Below are positions 1 through 7,831 of a stretch of 10,569 nucleotides of DNA, in pieces. The notes below the pieces were generated by a model. That model ran no database searches. It was not told where the DNA came from and saw nothing but the letters and a program-made list of their open reading frames with translations. The stretch spans positions 1 through 10,569 of the forward strand of contig JAAZAC010000285.1 in NCBI GenBank assembly GCA_012514545.1, read 5' to 3'. The translations under genes and the position numbers were made by a program. How positions within the stretch are numbered: the stretch's first letter is position 1; each line of letters starts with the position of its first letter. This stretch comes from Actinomycetales bacterium. Lineage in GTDB: Bacteria > Actinomycetota > Actinomycetes > Actinomycetales > Cellulomonadaceae.

Positions 1-1375
<1,375 letters not shown>

Positions 1376-1465
1376 GCTTGGCTCCCACTGTCGATGACCC
1401 GCGCCGTCCGGCGTCGGGCGAGACCAGCGTCGCGCGGGGGGCGCGCCGACCGCAGGCCACGAACC

Positions 1466-1471
1466 ATCGTA
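1466..1471 (-). promoter_or_regulatory. Candidate secA promoter -10 element
   Basis: Read on the minus strand, TACGAT at 1471-1466 fits the actinobacterial -10 pattern TANNNT. It would start transcription near 1459, leaving a leader of about 85 nt before the secA GTG. The -35 region is not convincing. The element lies in the 159-bp gap between the stop of the upstream YcaQ-like gene and secA, so secA probably has its own promoter. Inference from pattern only. Confidence 0.45.
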
Positions 1472-1534
1472 GGCGAGCGGCCGCCGACCCGGTCCCCCGG
1501 CCCGCCCGACGGCGGACGGCGCCCCCGGGGCGCG

Positions 1535-2785
1535 TCAGGCGTCCGCGGGCCCCGCGGCGCGGAGCTCGGCCGCCACGGCGTCGGCGAGGTCGCCGCGGGC
1601 GCCGTCGGCGGTGGCGCCCCGCGCCAGCCCGAGCCAGGCCGCCGCGAGCCGCAGCTCGTCGGCGAGCTCGCCCGCGGTGGCCGCGGGCGCGTGCGGCTCG
1701 GCGTGCGCGGCGAGCACCCGCAGGACACCCGCGCGGCGGTCCGCCTTGAGGTCGACGCGCGCCGCGACCTGCTCGCCGAGCAGGAACGGCAGCACGTAGT
1801 AGCCGTGCACCCGCTGGTGCGCGGGCGTGTAGATCTCGATGCGGTACCGGGTGCCGAACAGCTCCTCGAGGCGGCGCCGCTCGAACACGAGCGGGTCGAA
1901 CGGGCTGAGCAGCGCGCGGCCCGTGGCCCGGCGCGGCAGCGTCGCGTCGCGGTGCCGGAACACCGGCCGGTCCCAGCCGCGCACGCGGACCGGGCGCAGC
2001 ACGCCCGCCTCCACGAGCTCGTCGACCGCCCGCCGCGCCGGTGCGATCCCCAGCCGGAAGTAGTCGGCGAAGCACCGCACCGTGCCGATGCCGTGCGCGC
2101 GGGCGCCGATCTCCACGAGGGCGCGCACGGCGTCGTCGGCGGCGGGCTCCGGGGCGGCGGCGACGTCGGGCGGCAGCACGCGCGACGTGAGGTCGTAGCG
2201 GCGCTCGAAGGCCGCGTTCCGGCCAGCGGCCGTCACCTCGCCCGCGAAGAAGAGCACCTCGAGCACCCGCTTGCTCACCGACCAGTTCCAGCCCCACTCG
2301 ACGCGGTCCCGCGGGTGCTCGGCCTCGTACTGCGCGTGCACCTCGCGCGCGGTGACCGGGCCGCGCTCGGCCACGAGGGCGCGGATCTCGTCGACGAGGC
2401 GCGGGTGGGTGTGCACCACGGAGGTGGCCATCCGCCAGGCGCGGTCGCGCCACTCCCGCTGGCGCCAGCCGAGCAGCCGGTAGGTCGCGGGCGGCACGAA
2501 GGACGCCTCGTGCGCCCAGTACTCGACCAGCCGGCGGGGCGCGCGCCCGCTCGCGCGCTCGAGCAGCCCGACGTCGTACGGCCCGATCCGCGAGAACGCC
2601 GGCATGAGGTGGGCGCGGGCCATGACGTTGACCGAGTCGATCTGCAGCAGCCCGAGCCGGTCGATCACCTGCTGCAGGTGGCGCATCGTCGCGGGGCCGG
2701 CGAGCGCCGGGCGGGGCCGGTCCAGGCCCTGCGCGCGCAGCGCGATCCGGCGGGCCTGGGACAGGCTCAGGTCCTCGGCGGGCAT
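1535..2785 (-). CDS. YcaQ/AlkX-family winged-helix DNA glycosylase candidate (HTH_42)
   Basis: This 416-residue protein belongs to the winged-helix family that includes E. coli YcaQ (AlkX) and Streptomyces AlkZ, monofunctional DNA glycosylases that remove bulky alkylated bases and unhook interstrand crosslinks. The N-terminal part carries GLLQIDSVNVMARAH at 45-59. Q48-I-D50 matches the QxD catalytic motif of the YcaQ-like branch, whereas the AlkZ branch has QxQ. Other family landmarks are SRIGPYD (65-71), EYWAHEASF (88-96), a winged-helix segment around 125-200, SPFDPLVFERRRLEELFG (294-311), and YRIEIYTP followed by HGYYVLPFLLG (314-337). The length is close to that of YcaQ. The start is ATG at 2785-2783 with AGGA seven nt upstream; the stop is TGA. 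It lies between hpf and secA, which are normally near neighbours, so it is probably an inserted gene. A hairpin separates it from hpf. Family membership is seen; glycosylase activity is inferred from the motif, and some actinobacterial paralogues have no known substrate. Confidence 0.85.
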   Translation of the reverse strand: MPAEDLSLSQARRIALRAQGLDRPRPALAGPATMRHLQQVIDRLGLLQIDSVNVMARAHLMPAFSRIGPYDVGLLERASGRAPRRLVEYWAHEASFVPPATYRLLGWRQREWRDRAWRMATSVVHTHPRLVDEIRALVAERGPVTAREVHAQYEAEHPRDRVEWGWNWSVSKRVLEVLFFAGEVTAAGRNAAFERRYDLTSRVLPPDVAAAPEPAADDAVRALVEIGARAHGIGTVRCFADYFRLGIAPARRAVDELVEAGVLRPVRVRGWDRPVFRHRDATLPRRATGRALLSPFDPLVFERRRLEELFGTRYRIEIYTPAHQRVHGYYVLPFLLGEQVAARVDLKADRRAGVLRVLAAHAEPHAPAATAGELADELRLAAAWLGLARGATADGARGDLADAVAAELRAAGPADA

Positions 2786-2814
2786 GCGGGCATCCTGGCC
2801 CGGACCTCCGACAC

Positions 2815-2853
2815 GCGCGCGCCCGGCCCACCCTCGGCGGGCCGGGCGCGCGC
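2815..2853 (-). terminator. Strong GC hairpin after hpf
   Basis: The arms 2815-2829 and 2839-2853 are perfect 15-bp reverse complements around a 9-nt loop. The hairpin begins about 31 nt after the hpf stop codon and ends 29 nt before the YcaQ-like start codon. No T-tract follows in the minus direction, as is common for high-G+C actinobacterial terminators. The most likely role is ending or attenuating hpf transcription. A 3' stabilising stem is the alternative. Confidence 0.6.
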
Positions 2854-2884
2854 CACCCGACGTCGGGCCTGCCCGGCCCGGGGA

Positions 2885-3523
2885 CTACACGGCCTCGGCG
2901 GTCGCCGCCACGGGGGTGTCGAGCCGGATCACGCCGTAGCTCCAGCCGCGCCGCCGGTAGGCCACCGACGGCAGCGAGGTCTCGGCGTCGACGAACAGGA
3001 AGAAGTCGTGCCCGACCATCTCCATCTGGTACAGCGCCTCGTCGAGCGTCATCGGCTGCGCCGTGTGCAGCTTCTCCCGGATGACGATCGGGGAGTCGCC
3101 CAGGACCTTCTCGACCGAGCCGTCCTCGGCGACCCGCACCTCGTCGGCGGGCTCGGCGGGGGCGCCGTCGGTGGCCTCCTCCGTGCGCACCTCGACCGGC
3201 ACGAGCGGCGCGGCCCGGTGGTGGTCCTTACGACGGTCCCGCGCCCGGCGCAGGCGCTCCATGAGCTTCGTCATCGCGACGTCGAGCGCGGCGTACGGGT
3301 CGTCCGCCGTGGCCTCCGCCCGGATCACCGGCCCCTTGCCCCGCACGGTCAGCTCGACCCGCTCGCAGATCTCGGACTGCCGCGGGTTCCTCTCGTGCGT
3401 GACCTCGACGTCGATCCGCTGCGCGCGAGGTGCCAGCTGAGCGACCTTGCTCAGCTTGTCCTCGACGTGCCGGCGGAACCTCTCGGGCACCTGGGTGTGA
3501 CGGCCGACGACGACGATCTCCAT
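2885..3523 (-). CDS. hpf: Ribosome hibernation-promoting factor, long form
   Basis: Long-form HPF binds the 30S decoding region when growth stops and pairs ribosomes into inactive 100S particles. The 212-residue protein has the S30AE/YfiA-type N-terminal domain at about 1-100 (MEIVVVGRHTQVPERFRRHV, then the basic stretch ERLRRARDRRKDHHR at 89-103). An acidic linker runs to about 143. The C-terminal dimerisation domain is at about 144-202 (SPIVIREKLHTAQPMTLDEA, MVGHDFFLFVDAETSLPSVAYRRR, then GWSYGVIRL). This two-domain layout and length separate it from short HPF/YfiA. The start is ATG at 3523-3521 with GGAGG (3533-3529) five nt upstream; the stop is TAG. It has a 265-bp upstream gap after the GH10 gene, enough for its own promoter and a structured leader. 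It is followed by a strong hairpin, so it is probably transcribed alone. Its place next to comF and secA matches mycobacterial synteny. Confidence 0.96.
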   Translation of the reverse strand: MEIVVVGRHTQVPERFRRHVEDKLSKVAQLAPRAQRIDVEVTHERNPRQSEICERVELTVRGKGPVIRAEATADDPYAALDVAMTKLMERLRRARDRRKDHHRAAPLVPVEVRTEEATDGAPAEPADEVRVAEDGSVEKVLGDSPIVIREKLHTAQPMTLDEALYQMEMVGHDFFLFVDAETSLPSVAYRRRGWSYGVIRLDTPVAATAEAV

Positions 3524-3576
3524 GCTGACCTCCAGAGGATGGGAAGGAACCCGTCCGACGAGCGGACCCGGTGCTC

Positions 3577-3600
3577 CGTGGGAGCCCGCGGCTCCCCACG
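3577..3600 (-). other. Hairpin in the hpf leader
   Basis: CGTGGGAGCC (3577-3586) and GGCTCCCCACG (3590-3600) pair over ten positions with one bulged base and a 3-nt loop. It lies 54-77 nt upstream of the hpf start, inside the probable 5' leader. A second stem can form between GTGGTG (3600-3605) and CACCAC (3622-3627), and a third between 3663-3668 and 3674-3679. Whether they act in regulation is unknown. Confidence 0.35.
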
Positions 3601-3696
3601 TGGTGTGGCGTCGTCGCTACGCACCACCTCCCCGCAGGTCTCCGCGGCCCCGGAGGCCCCCGGGAGGGGGTGTCCCTCCGGTCGTCAGCTACCACG

Positions 3697-3702
3697 ACCG
3701 TA
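3697..3702 (-). promoter_or_regulatory. Candidate hpf promoter -10 element
   Basis: On the minus strand TACGGT (3702-3697) fits TANNNT, with a weak TTCCCG 18 nt upstream. Transcription would start near 3690 and leave a leader of about 165 nt. An alternative reading uses GGAAAC (3713-3708) as an ECF-like -35, but no convincing GTT/CGTC -10 follows at 16-18 nt. Position between two genes with a large gap is the main support. Confidence 0.3.
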
Positions 3703-3788
3703 ACCCGGTTTCCCGGCCGACGGGAAGCGGAGCGCGGCCCCCTCGTGCCGGGTCGCGCGGACTTCACCCGCCGACGCCGGACGCCCCC

Positions 3789-5087
3789 TCACGCGAGCCG
3801 CGCGTCGACCTCCGTGGCGCCCGCGGCGAGCGAGAACGCGGCCCGCTCGCCGGCCGCCGTCACCTCGTAGTCGCCGAGCCAGCCCCGCACCCGGACGCGG
3901 CCGGCGTCGTCGGTGCGCATCGTCGTCGGCGCGAGCCACCACTCGCCCTTGACCAGCGCGCGCAGCGCCTCGTACGCGGGCTTGGGCGTGCCGTCGGCGC
4001 GGACGAACCCGCCGGGCGCGCCGAGCCACATCCCGTCGTCGGTGAGGCCCCAGTAGGTGATCGCCTCCACCGCCGGGTGCGACAGCAGCGTGCGGTAGTG
4101 CCGCACGACCTCGTCGGCCTGGCGCTCCTCGCCCTCGGGCGTCGAGGGCCACTGCGGGACCCGGTAGTCGTTGAGGTCGACGATCTCGGGCGGCATGAGG
4201 TGCCCGGACAGGAGCGTCGTCTCGGTGAAGTGGATCGGCAGCCCGTAGCGGGAGAACCGCTCGAGGACGCGCAGCGTCTTCTCCTCGCCCCAGTAGCCCT
4301 GGTGCATGTGGCTCTGCAGGCCGAGGACGTCGACGGCGATGCCGGCCGCGAGCGCGGCCTCGACGAGGCACTCGTACGCGGTCGACATGTCGAAGTCGTT
4401 GAGCAGCAGCCGCACGTCCGGGTTGGCCGCGCGGGCCTCCTCGAACGCGAGCCGCATCATGTGGACCCGGCCCTTGTGCCAGGCCAGCGGCGTGATCGCG
4501 TTGTCGCCGTTGGCGAACACCGGCATGATCACGACCTCGTTGATCGCGTCCCAGGTGTCGACCAGGCCGCGGAACGCCGTGACCTCGCGCCGGATGCGCT
4601 CGCGCTGCAGGCGCTCGACCTCGTCGAGCGGGAGACCCAGCAGCCAGTCGGGCTGCACGGTGTGCCAGACGAGCGGGTGGCCCTTGAGCTCGACGCCGCG
4701 CTCGCGGAACCAGCGCGCGGCGGCGAGCAGCCGGTCGGTCTGCGGGCGGCCGCGGCGGCGCTCGAAGCGGCCCCAGTAGAACGGCAGGGTCGCGGTGTTG
4801 AACAGGTCGAGCCACAGGTCGGCGAGGTGCTCGAGCATGTCGAGCCGCGCGCCGCCGAAGGTCTCGACGTCGTCGTCGGGGTGGGGCGCGATCTCCCCGT
4901 TGGCGAGCGGGATGAGGTCGAAGCCGATGTTGCCGAAGCCGAACGCGTGCCGGGTCTGGGCGACCGTGACCTCGGCGTCCCGCAGGGGCTGCCCGTCCGG
5001 CCGGGTCACGGTGACCGTCGCCTCGGCGGTCCGGTGGGCGAGGCTCGGGTCCGGGGTGAACGACGACGGCGGGAACGGGCTGGTCAT
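3789..5087 (-). CDS. GH10 glycoside hydrolase, probable endo-1,4-beta-xylanase, no signal peptide
   Basis: Family 10 enzymes hydrolyse beta-1,4-xylan and xylo-oligosaccharides with retention. The 432-residue protein starts with a beta-rich segment (about 20-50: TVTVTRPDGQPLRDAEVTV then QTRHAFGFGN) also seen before some plant and bacterial GH10 domains. The TIM barrel follows: GHPLVWHT (136-143), WDAINE at 179-184 with E184 as acid/base, LLLNDFDM (227-234), GLQSHMHQGYW (256-266), HFTETT with E289 as the probable nucleophile, and ITYWGLTDDGMWLG (343-356). A short beta tail follows to 432. No hydrophobic signal sequence, carbohydrate-binding module or anchor is visible, so it probably acts inside the cell on imported oligosaccharides. 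ATG at 5087 is chosen because AAGGAGG (5099-5093) sits five nt upstream; the in-frame extension to 5279 is Arg-rich and runs back through the end of comF. The gene sits between comF and hpf, with its own candidate promoter and operator. Substrate is inferred from the family. Confidence 0.92.
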   Translation of the reverse strand: MTSPFPPSSFTPDPSLAHRTAEATVTVTRPDGQPLRDAEVTVAQTRHAFGFGNIGFDLIPLANGEIAPHPDDDVETFGGARLDMLEHLADLWLDLFNTATLPFYWGRFERRRGRPQTDRLLAAARWFRERGVELKGHPLVWHTVQPDWLLGLPLDEVERLQRERIRREVTAFRGLVDTWDAINEVVIMPVFANGDNAITPLAWHKGRVHMMRLAFEEARAANPDVRLLLNDFDMSTAYECLVEAALAAGIAVDVLGLQSHMHQGYWGEEKTLRVLERFSRYGLPIHFTETTLLSGHLMPPEIVDLNDYRVPQWPSTPEGEERQADEVVRHYRTLLSHPAVEAITYWGLTDDGMWLGAPGGFVRADGTPKPAYEALRALVKGEWWLAPTTMRTDDAGRVRVRGWLGDYEVTAAGERAAFSLAAGATEVDARLA

Positions 5088-5142
5088 CACGGCCTCCTTG
5101 CGAGGATCACCACGAGCGTGCCACCCGCGCCGCGGTGCGGCA

Positions 5143-5157
5143 GGCCGGAGGCCGGCC
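5143..5157 (-). other. Small hairpin in the comF-GH10 gap
   Basis: GGCCGG (5143-5148) and CCGGCC (5152-5157) form a 6-bp stem with a 3-nt loop. It lies 37 nt after the comF stop and 43 nt before the GH10 Shine-Dalgarno sequence. It could be a weak comF terminator or a leader stem of the GH10 transcript. There is no T-tract. Confidence 0.3.
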
Positions 5158-5177
5158 GCGTCGGCGGCGGGACGGAT

Positions 5178-5189
5178 CGAATCGTTTCG
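5178..5189 (-). promoter_or_regulatory. LacI-family-type operator upstream of the GH10 gene
   Basis: The 12-bp site CGAATCGTTTCG is an inverted repeat with a central CG; five of its six base pairs match. It contains AATCGTTT, which fits the AANCGNTT core of LacI-family operators. It begins just downstream of a TAGGAT -10 element, covering the expected transcription start, the position expected for a repressor. The flanks add an offset GGATC (5174-5178) / GGATCC (5189-5194) repeat. The inferred role is sugar-responsive repression of the GH10 gene. No LacI-family gene lies in this window. Confidence 0.55.
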
Positions 5190-5190
5190 G

Positions 5191-5196
5191 ATCCTA
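5191..5196 (-). promoter_or_regulatory. Candidate GH10 promoter -10 element overlapping the comF stop
   Basis: TAGGAT (5196-5191, minus strand) matches the TANNNT -10 pattern. Its first three bases are the TAG stop codon of comF. Transcription would start near 5184, giving a leader of about 97 nt before the GH10 ATG. No good -35 is seen in the comF coding end, so it may be weak or need an activator. Confidence 0.45.
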
Positions 5197-6069
5197 GCCC
5201 GCGGCGGCGCCCGCCCCCGGCAGCAGCGCAGCCACGCGCCCGCCCGACGGCGGGGGCGTCGCCGCCAGCACGACCGCACCGGCGACGAGCACCCCCTCCT
5301 CCGCCAGCGCGGCCCGGCAGGCGGCCAGCGTGGCGCCGGTGGTGACCACGTCGTCGACGAGGAGCGCGACGCCGCAGCCGCCCGCTCCGGCCCGGCGAAG
5401 CCCGCGCGCGCGGCGGGCCGGCACGAACGAGCCCGCCGAGTTCCGCCCGCGCGCCCGCGCGCCCAGCCCCACCTGGTCCCGCCGCCGGCGCCGGCGCAGC
5501 ACCGGGGCGACGCGCGCCGCGACGCCGCCCGCCGCGAGCCCGCGCGCCAGCCCCGCGGCGAGCAGGCGCACGAGGTCGGCCCCGCGCCGGCGGCGGGCCG
5601 CCGGCGTCGTCGGCACGGGGACGACGAGCAGCCCGCCGGGACCGCCCGCGAGCCCCGCCAGGGCGGGCGCGAGCGCCGCGCCGGCCCGCTCCGCCGCGCG
5701 CACGAGGTCGCCCGTCAGGTCCGCCCGGCCCCGGTCCTTCCAGCCGACGACGACGCCGCGCACCGGGCCCTCGTACCGCGCGAGGCGCCAGACCGGTGGC
5801 GCGGGCAGGTCGGACCGGTCGAGGCGCGGCACGTCCGCCTCGCAGCGCACCGGCGGCCCGGCGAACGCCGCGGCGCAGGCGCCGCAGAGCCGCTCGTCGG
5901 GCCGCCCGCACCCCGGGCACTCGACGGGCAGGACGAGGCGGCCCAGGTCGCGCGCGAGCGCGGCCGCCCCGACCAGCACCGCGGCGCCGCGGCCGGTGGC
6001 CCCCCGGCGAGCGGGCCCGCGCCTGGCGCGCCCGGGACGGCGGGGCGGGCGGGGACCGACGTCGGGCAC
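5194..6069 (-). CDS. comF: ComF family phosphoribosyltransferase-like protein
   Basis: ComF proteins are needed for DNA uptake in naturally competent bacteria and are conserved in non-competent ones, where their exact role is unsettled. The frame gives 291 residues. An N-terminal four-cysteine zinc-finger pattern CPGCGRPDERLCGAC is at 51-65 (C51, C54, C62, C65). It is followed by YEGPVRGVVVGWKDRGR (99-115), the VVPVPTT segment (149-155), DQVGLGARARGRN (198-210) and the PRPP-binding loop LLVDDVVTTGAT at 236-247. The GTG at 6069-6067 gives about 45 Arg/Ala-rich residues before the finger and has a poor ribosome site. The family is usually about 210-250 residues, so a later start such as the GTG at 5979-5977 is possible. 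It follows lpqB by 49 nt, across a hairpin. Its TAG stop lies inside the candidate GH10 -10 element. Confidence 0.9.
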   Translation of the reverse strand: MPDVGPRPPRRPGRARRGPARRGATGRGAAVLVGAAALARDLGRLVLPVECPGCGRPDERLCGACAAAFAGPPVRCEADVPRLDRSDLPAPPVWRLARYEGPVRGVVVGWKDRGRADLTGDLVRAAERAGAALAPALAGLAGGPGGLLVVPVPTTPAARRRRGADLVRLLAAGLARGLAAGGVAARVAPVLRRRRRRDQVGLGARARGRNSAGSFVPARRARGLRRAGAGGCGVALLVDDVVTTGATLAACRAALAEEGVLVAGAVVLAATPPPSGGRVAALLPGAGAAAG

Positions 6070-6090
6070 CCGCCCAGCGTGCCCCGCGGC

Positions 6091-6108
6091 GGGCGCCCGC
6101 AGGCGCCC
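6091..6108 (-). terminator. GC hairpin after lpqB (weak terminator or attenuator)
   Basis: GGGCGCC (6091-6097) and GGCGCCC (6102-6108) form a 7-bp stem with a 4-nt loop, starting 10 nt after the lpqB stop codon and ending 21 nt before the comF GTG. There is no T-tract. It may end or partly reduce transcription of the mtrAB-lpqB operon into comF. Confidence 0.4.
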
Positions 6109-6118
6109 TCCACAGCCC

Positions 6119-7831
6119 TCAGCCCGGGAAGGCGGGGTCGCGCAGCCCGTCGGCGACCTCGACCCAGCTCGCGCTGCGCAGCACCCGCAGCACGCCCGCG
6201 CCGTCCACCGCGTACACCGTCTCGCTGTCCCGCCCGGCCGCGATGCCCGTGGCGTCGTCCGCGGCCGCCTGGACGAGCGTCGTCGGGCCGCCGACGGGCA
6301 CGTGGTACACGCCCGGCTGCTCGGACTCCTCGCCCGAGCCGAGCACCGCCAGGGTCGTCGCGTCGAGCCACGCGATCTCCACGACCTCGACGATGGGCGC
6401 GCCCACGGCGAGCCGCTCGTCGCTCAGCAGCTGCGGGACGGCGCCGTTGCGGATGACGGACGCCACCTCGATCGTCGTCGTGAGGTCCGGGCCCACCGAC
6501 GCGATCGCGACCCGCGTCCCGTCGCGCGACACCCGGATCGAGCGGATCTCCCGGCCCGCCAGCCACGGGGCGGACACCTCGACGACCTCGCCCTCCGGGG
6601 AGGCGGCGACGAGCACGCCCGTCGACGCCCGCTCCCCCGTCCAGACCCAGTCGTGCCGGTCCACCGACGGCGGCAGGAGCGCCTCCCCGGAGTGGAGCAC
6701 CACGGGCTCGGCGCCGTCGGTCGGCAGCAGCACGAGGTCCGACGGCCCGTCGAGGACCACCCAGACGTCGCCGTCGAGGCTCATCGCGGGGTGGTGCGCG
6801 GCGAGGCCCGCCAGCGAGGGCAGCCCGCCGACGGGCTCGGTCTGGCCCTGGCCGCGGACCTCGACGATCACGTCGTCCTCGATCGCGTACGGCCCGCTCG
6901 AGGGCAGCAGGTCGACGACGAGCCGCTCCACCTGGTCCGGCCGGGCGTTCCACGGGGAGTCGCGCACGGTCACGGCGACGCCGGACACCGGGATGCCGCG
7001 CAGCGTCGAGGACATGAGCGTCGCCTGGAGCTGCGCCTCCAGGAGCTCGCGGGCGCCCTCGGGCAGCTCCAGCGCGTTGACCTCGGACGACAGGGCGATC
7101 GTCACCACGCCCTGCGCGTCCGGGCCCGTGACGTCCTCGATCGCCCCCGCGAGGTTGGGCAGGCCGGTGACGACGGCGTCGCGCAGCCACGGCGACGGCC
7201 CGCCGAGGAGCGCCTGCACGGTGCGCAGCAGGAGGCTCCCGCGCGCGCTCGGCAGCCAGCGCTCGTCCGGGACCCCCACCGCGCGGTCCGGCGTCGCGAA
7301 GTAGACGGGCACCGGCGTGTAGGCGTTGAGGAACGCGGACTCGCGGAACACGACCCCGTCGGGCACCGACGTGATGCGCCACTCGCCGGCGATCCTCGTC
7401 AGCTCGAACTGCAGCTCCGCGCCCGCCGACGGCGCCGCCTCGTGGTAGACGCCCGCGGCGTCGACGTGCGCGGCCACCTCGAGGTCGACGAGCACGACGC
7501 CGGACTCCGTGCGCCGCACGGCCGGGTCCTCCCGGACGACGAGCGTGACGGCCCGCGGGTCCCAGTCCGCCCGGGGCGCGAGGAACTGGCGTGCGGTGCT
7601 GTAGTCCTGGAACACGCCGGCCTGGGCGGCCCGCAGGAAGCCCGTGACGATCTCCTCCTCGTCGGCCCCCTCCTGGGGACCGAGCGGCAGCGGGATCGGC
7701 AGCGTCCGCTCGGCCGGCGCCGGGCTGCCCTGGGCGATCGGGCCCGACGTCGGGATGGCGACGCACCCGGCCAGCGTCGCCGACGCGACGGCGAGGGCGG
7801 CGAGGACGGCCGTGCGGCAGGCGCGGCGCAT
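6119..7831 (-). CDS. lpqB: Lipoprotein LpqB, partner of the MtrAB two-component system
   Basis: LpqB is a lipoprotein on the outer face of the actinobacterial membrane. In mycobacteria it interacts with the sensor region of MtrB and affects MtrA phosphorylation and cell-wall phenotypes. The 570-residue protein has a short basic start, a hydrophobic stretch and the lipobox LAGC with the lipidated cysteine at residue 23. A GerMN domain is at about 198-310 (GGPSPWLRDAVVTGLPNLAG, then GVVTIALSSEVNAL), and a beta-propeller-like C-terminal half runs from about 335 to 570 with repeated short Trp/Val-rich strands (DGDVWVVLDG, HDWVWTG, SIRVSRDGTRVAIASVG, VEIAWLDATTLAVLG). Two tandem ATGs are available. 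GGAGG (7840-7836) is four nt from the second (7831) and only one nt from the first (7834), so the second is preferred. It overlaps the mtrB stop as TGATG, a sign of translational coupling. The layout and neighbours are standard for the family. Confidence 0.94.
   Translation of the reverse strand: MRRACRTAVLAALAVASATLAGCVAIPTSGPIAQGSPAPAERTLPIPLPLGPQEGADEEEIVTGFLRAAQAGVFQDYSTARQFLAPRADWDPRAVTLVVREDPAVRRTESGVVLVDLEVAAHVDAAGVYHEAAPSAGAELQFELTRIAGEWRITSVPDGVVFRESAFLNAYTPVPVYFATPDRAVGVPDERWLPSARGSLLLRTVQALLGGPSPWLRDAVVTGLPNLAGAIEDVTGPDAQGVVTIALSSEVNALELPEGARELLEAQLQATLMSSTLRGIPVSGVAVTVRDSPWNARPDQVERLVVDLLPSSGPYAIEDDVIVEVRGQGQTEPVGGLPSLAGLAAHHPAMSLDGDVWVVLDGPSDLVLLPTDGAEPVVLHSGEALLPPSVDRHDWVWTGERASTGVLVAASPEGEVVEVSAPWLAGREIRSIRVSRDGTRVAIASVGPDLTTTIEVASVIRNGAVPQLLSDERLAVGAPIVEVVEIAWLDATTLAVLGSGEESEQPGVYHVPVGGPTTLVQAAADDATGIAAGRDSETVYAVDGAGVLRVLRSASWVEVADGLRDPAFPG

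Noticed and set aside
1519..1533. Palindrome GCGCCCCCGGGGCGC just after the YcaQ-like stop, as a terminator
   Set aside because: The arms leave a one-base loop, so at most five pairs could form as a hairpin; too weak in DNA of this base composition.
3708..3713. ECF sigma-type -35 (GGAAAC) upstream of hpf
   Set aside because: No matching GTT or CGTC -10 element is found at 16-18 nt spacing, so evidence is too thin to call a stress-sigma promoter.
5088..5279. 64-codon upstream extension of the GH10 frame, which might hide a secretion signal
   Set aside because: The sequence is Arg/Pro-rich without a hydrophobic core, it overlaps comF, and an ideal AAGGAGG precedes the internal ATG at 5087.
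3522..5345. Plus-strand frame of 607 codons over the GH10 gene
   Set aside because: Antisense shadow of the GH10 gene, with no ribosome site and no recognisable domain; GH10 catalytic motifs are intact on the other strand.
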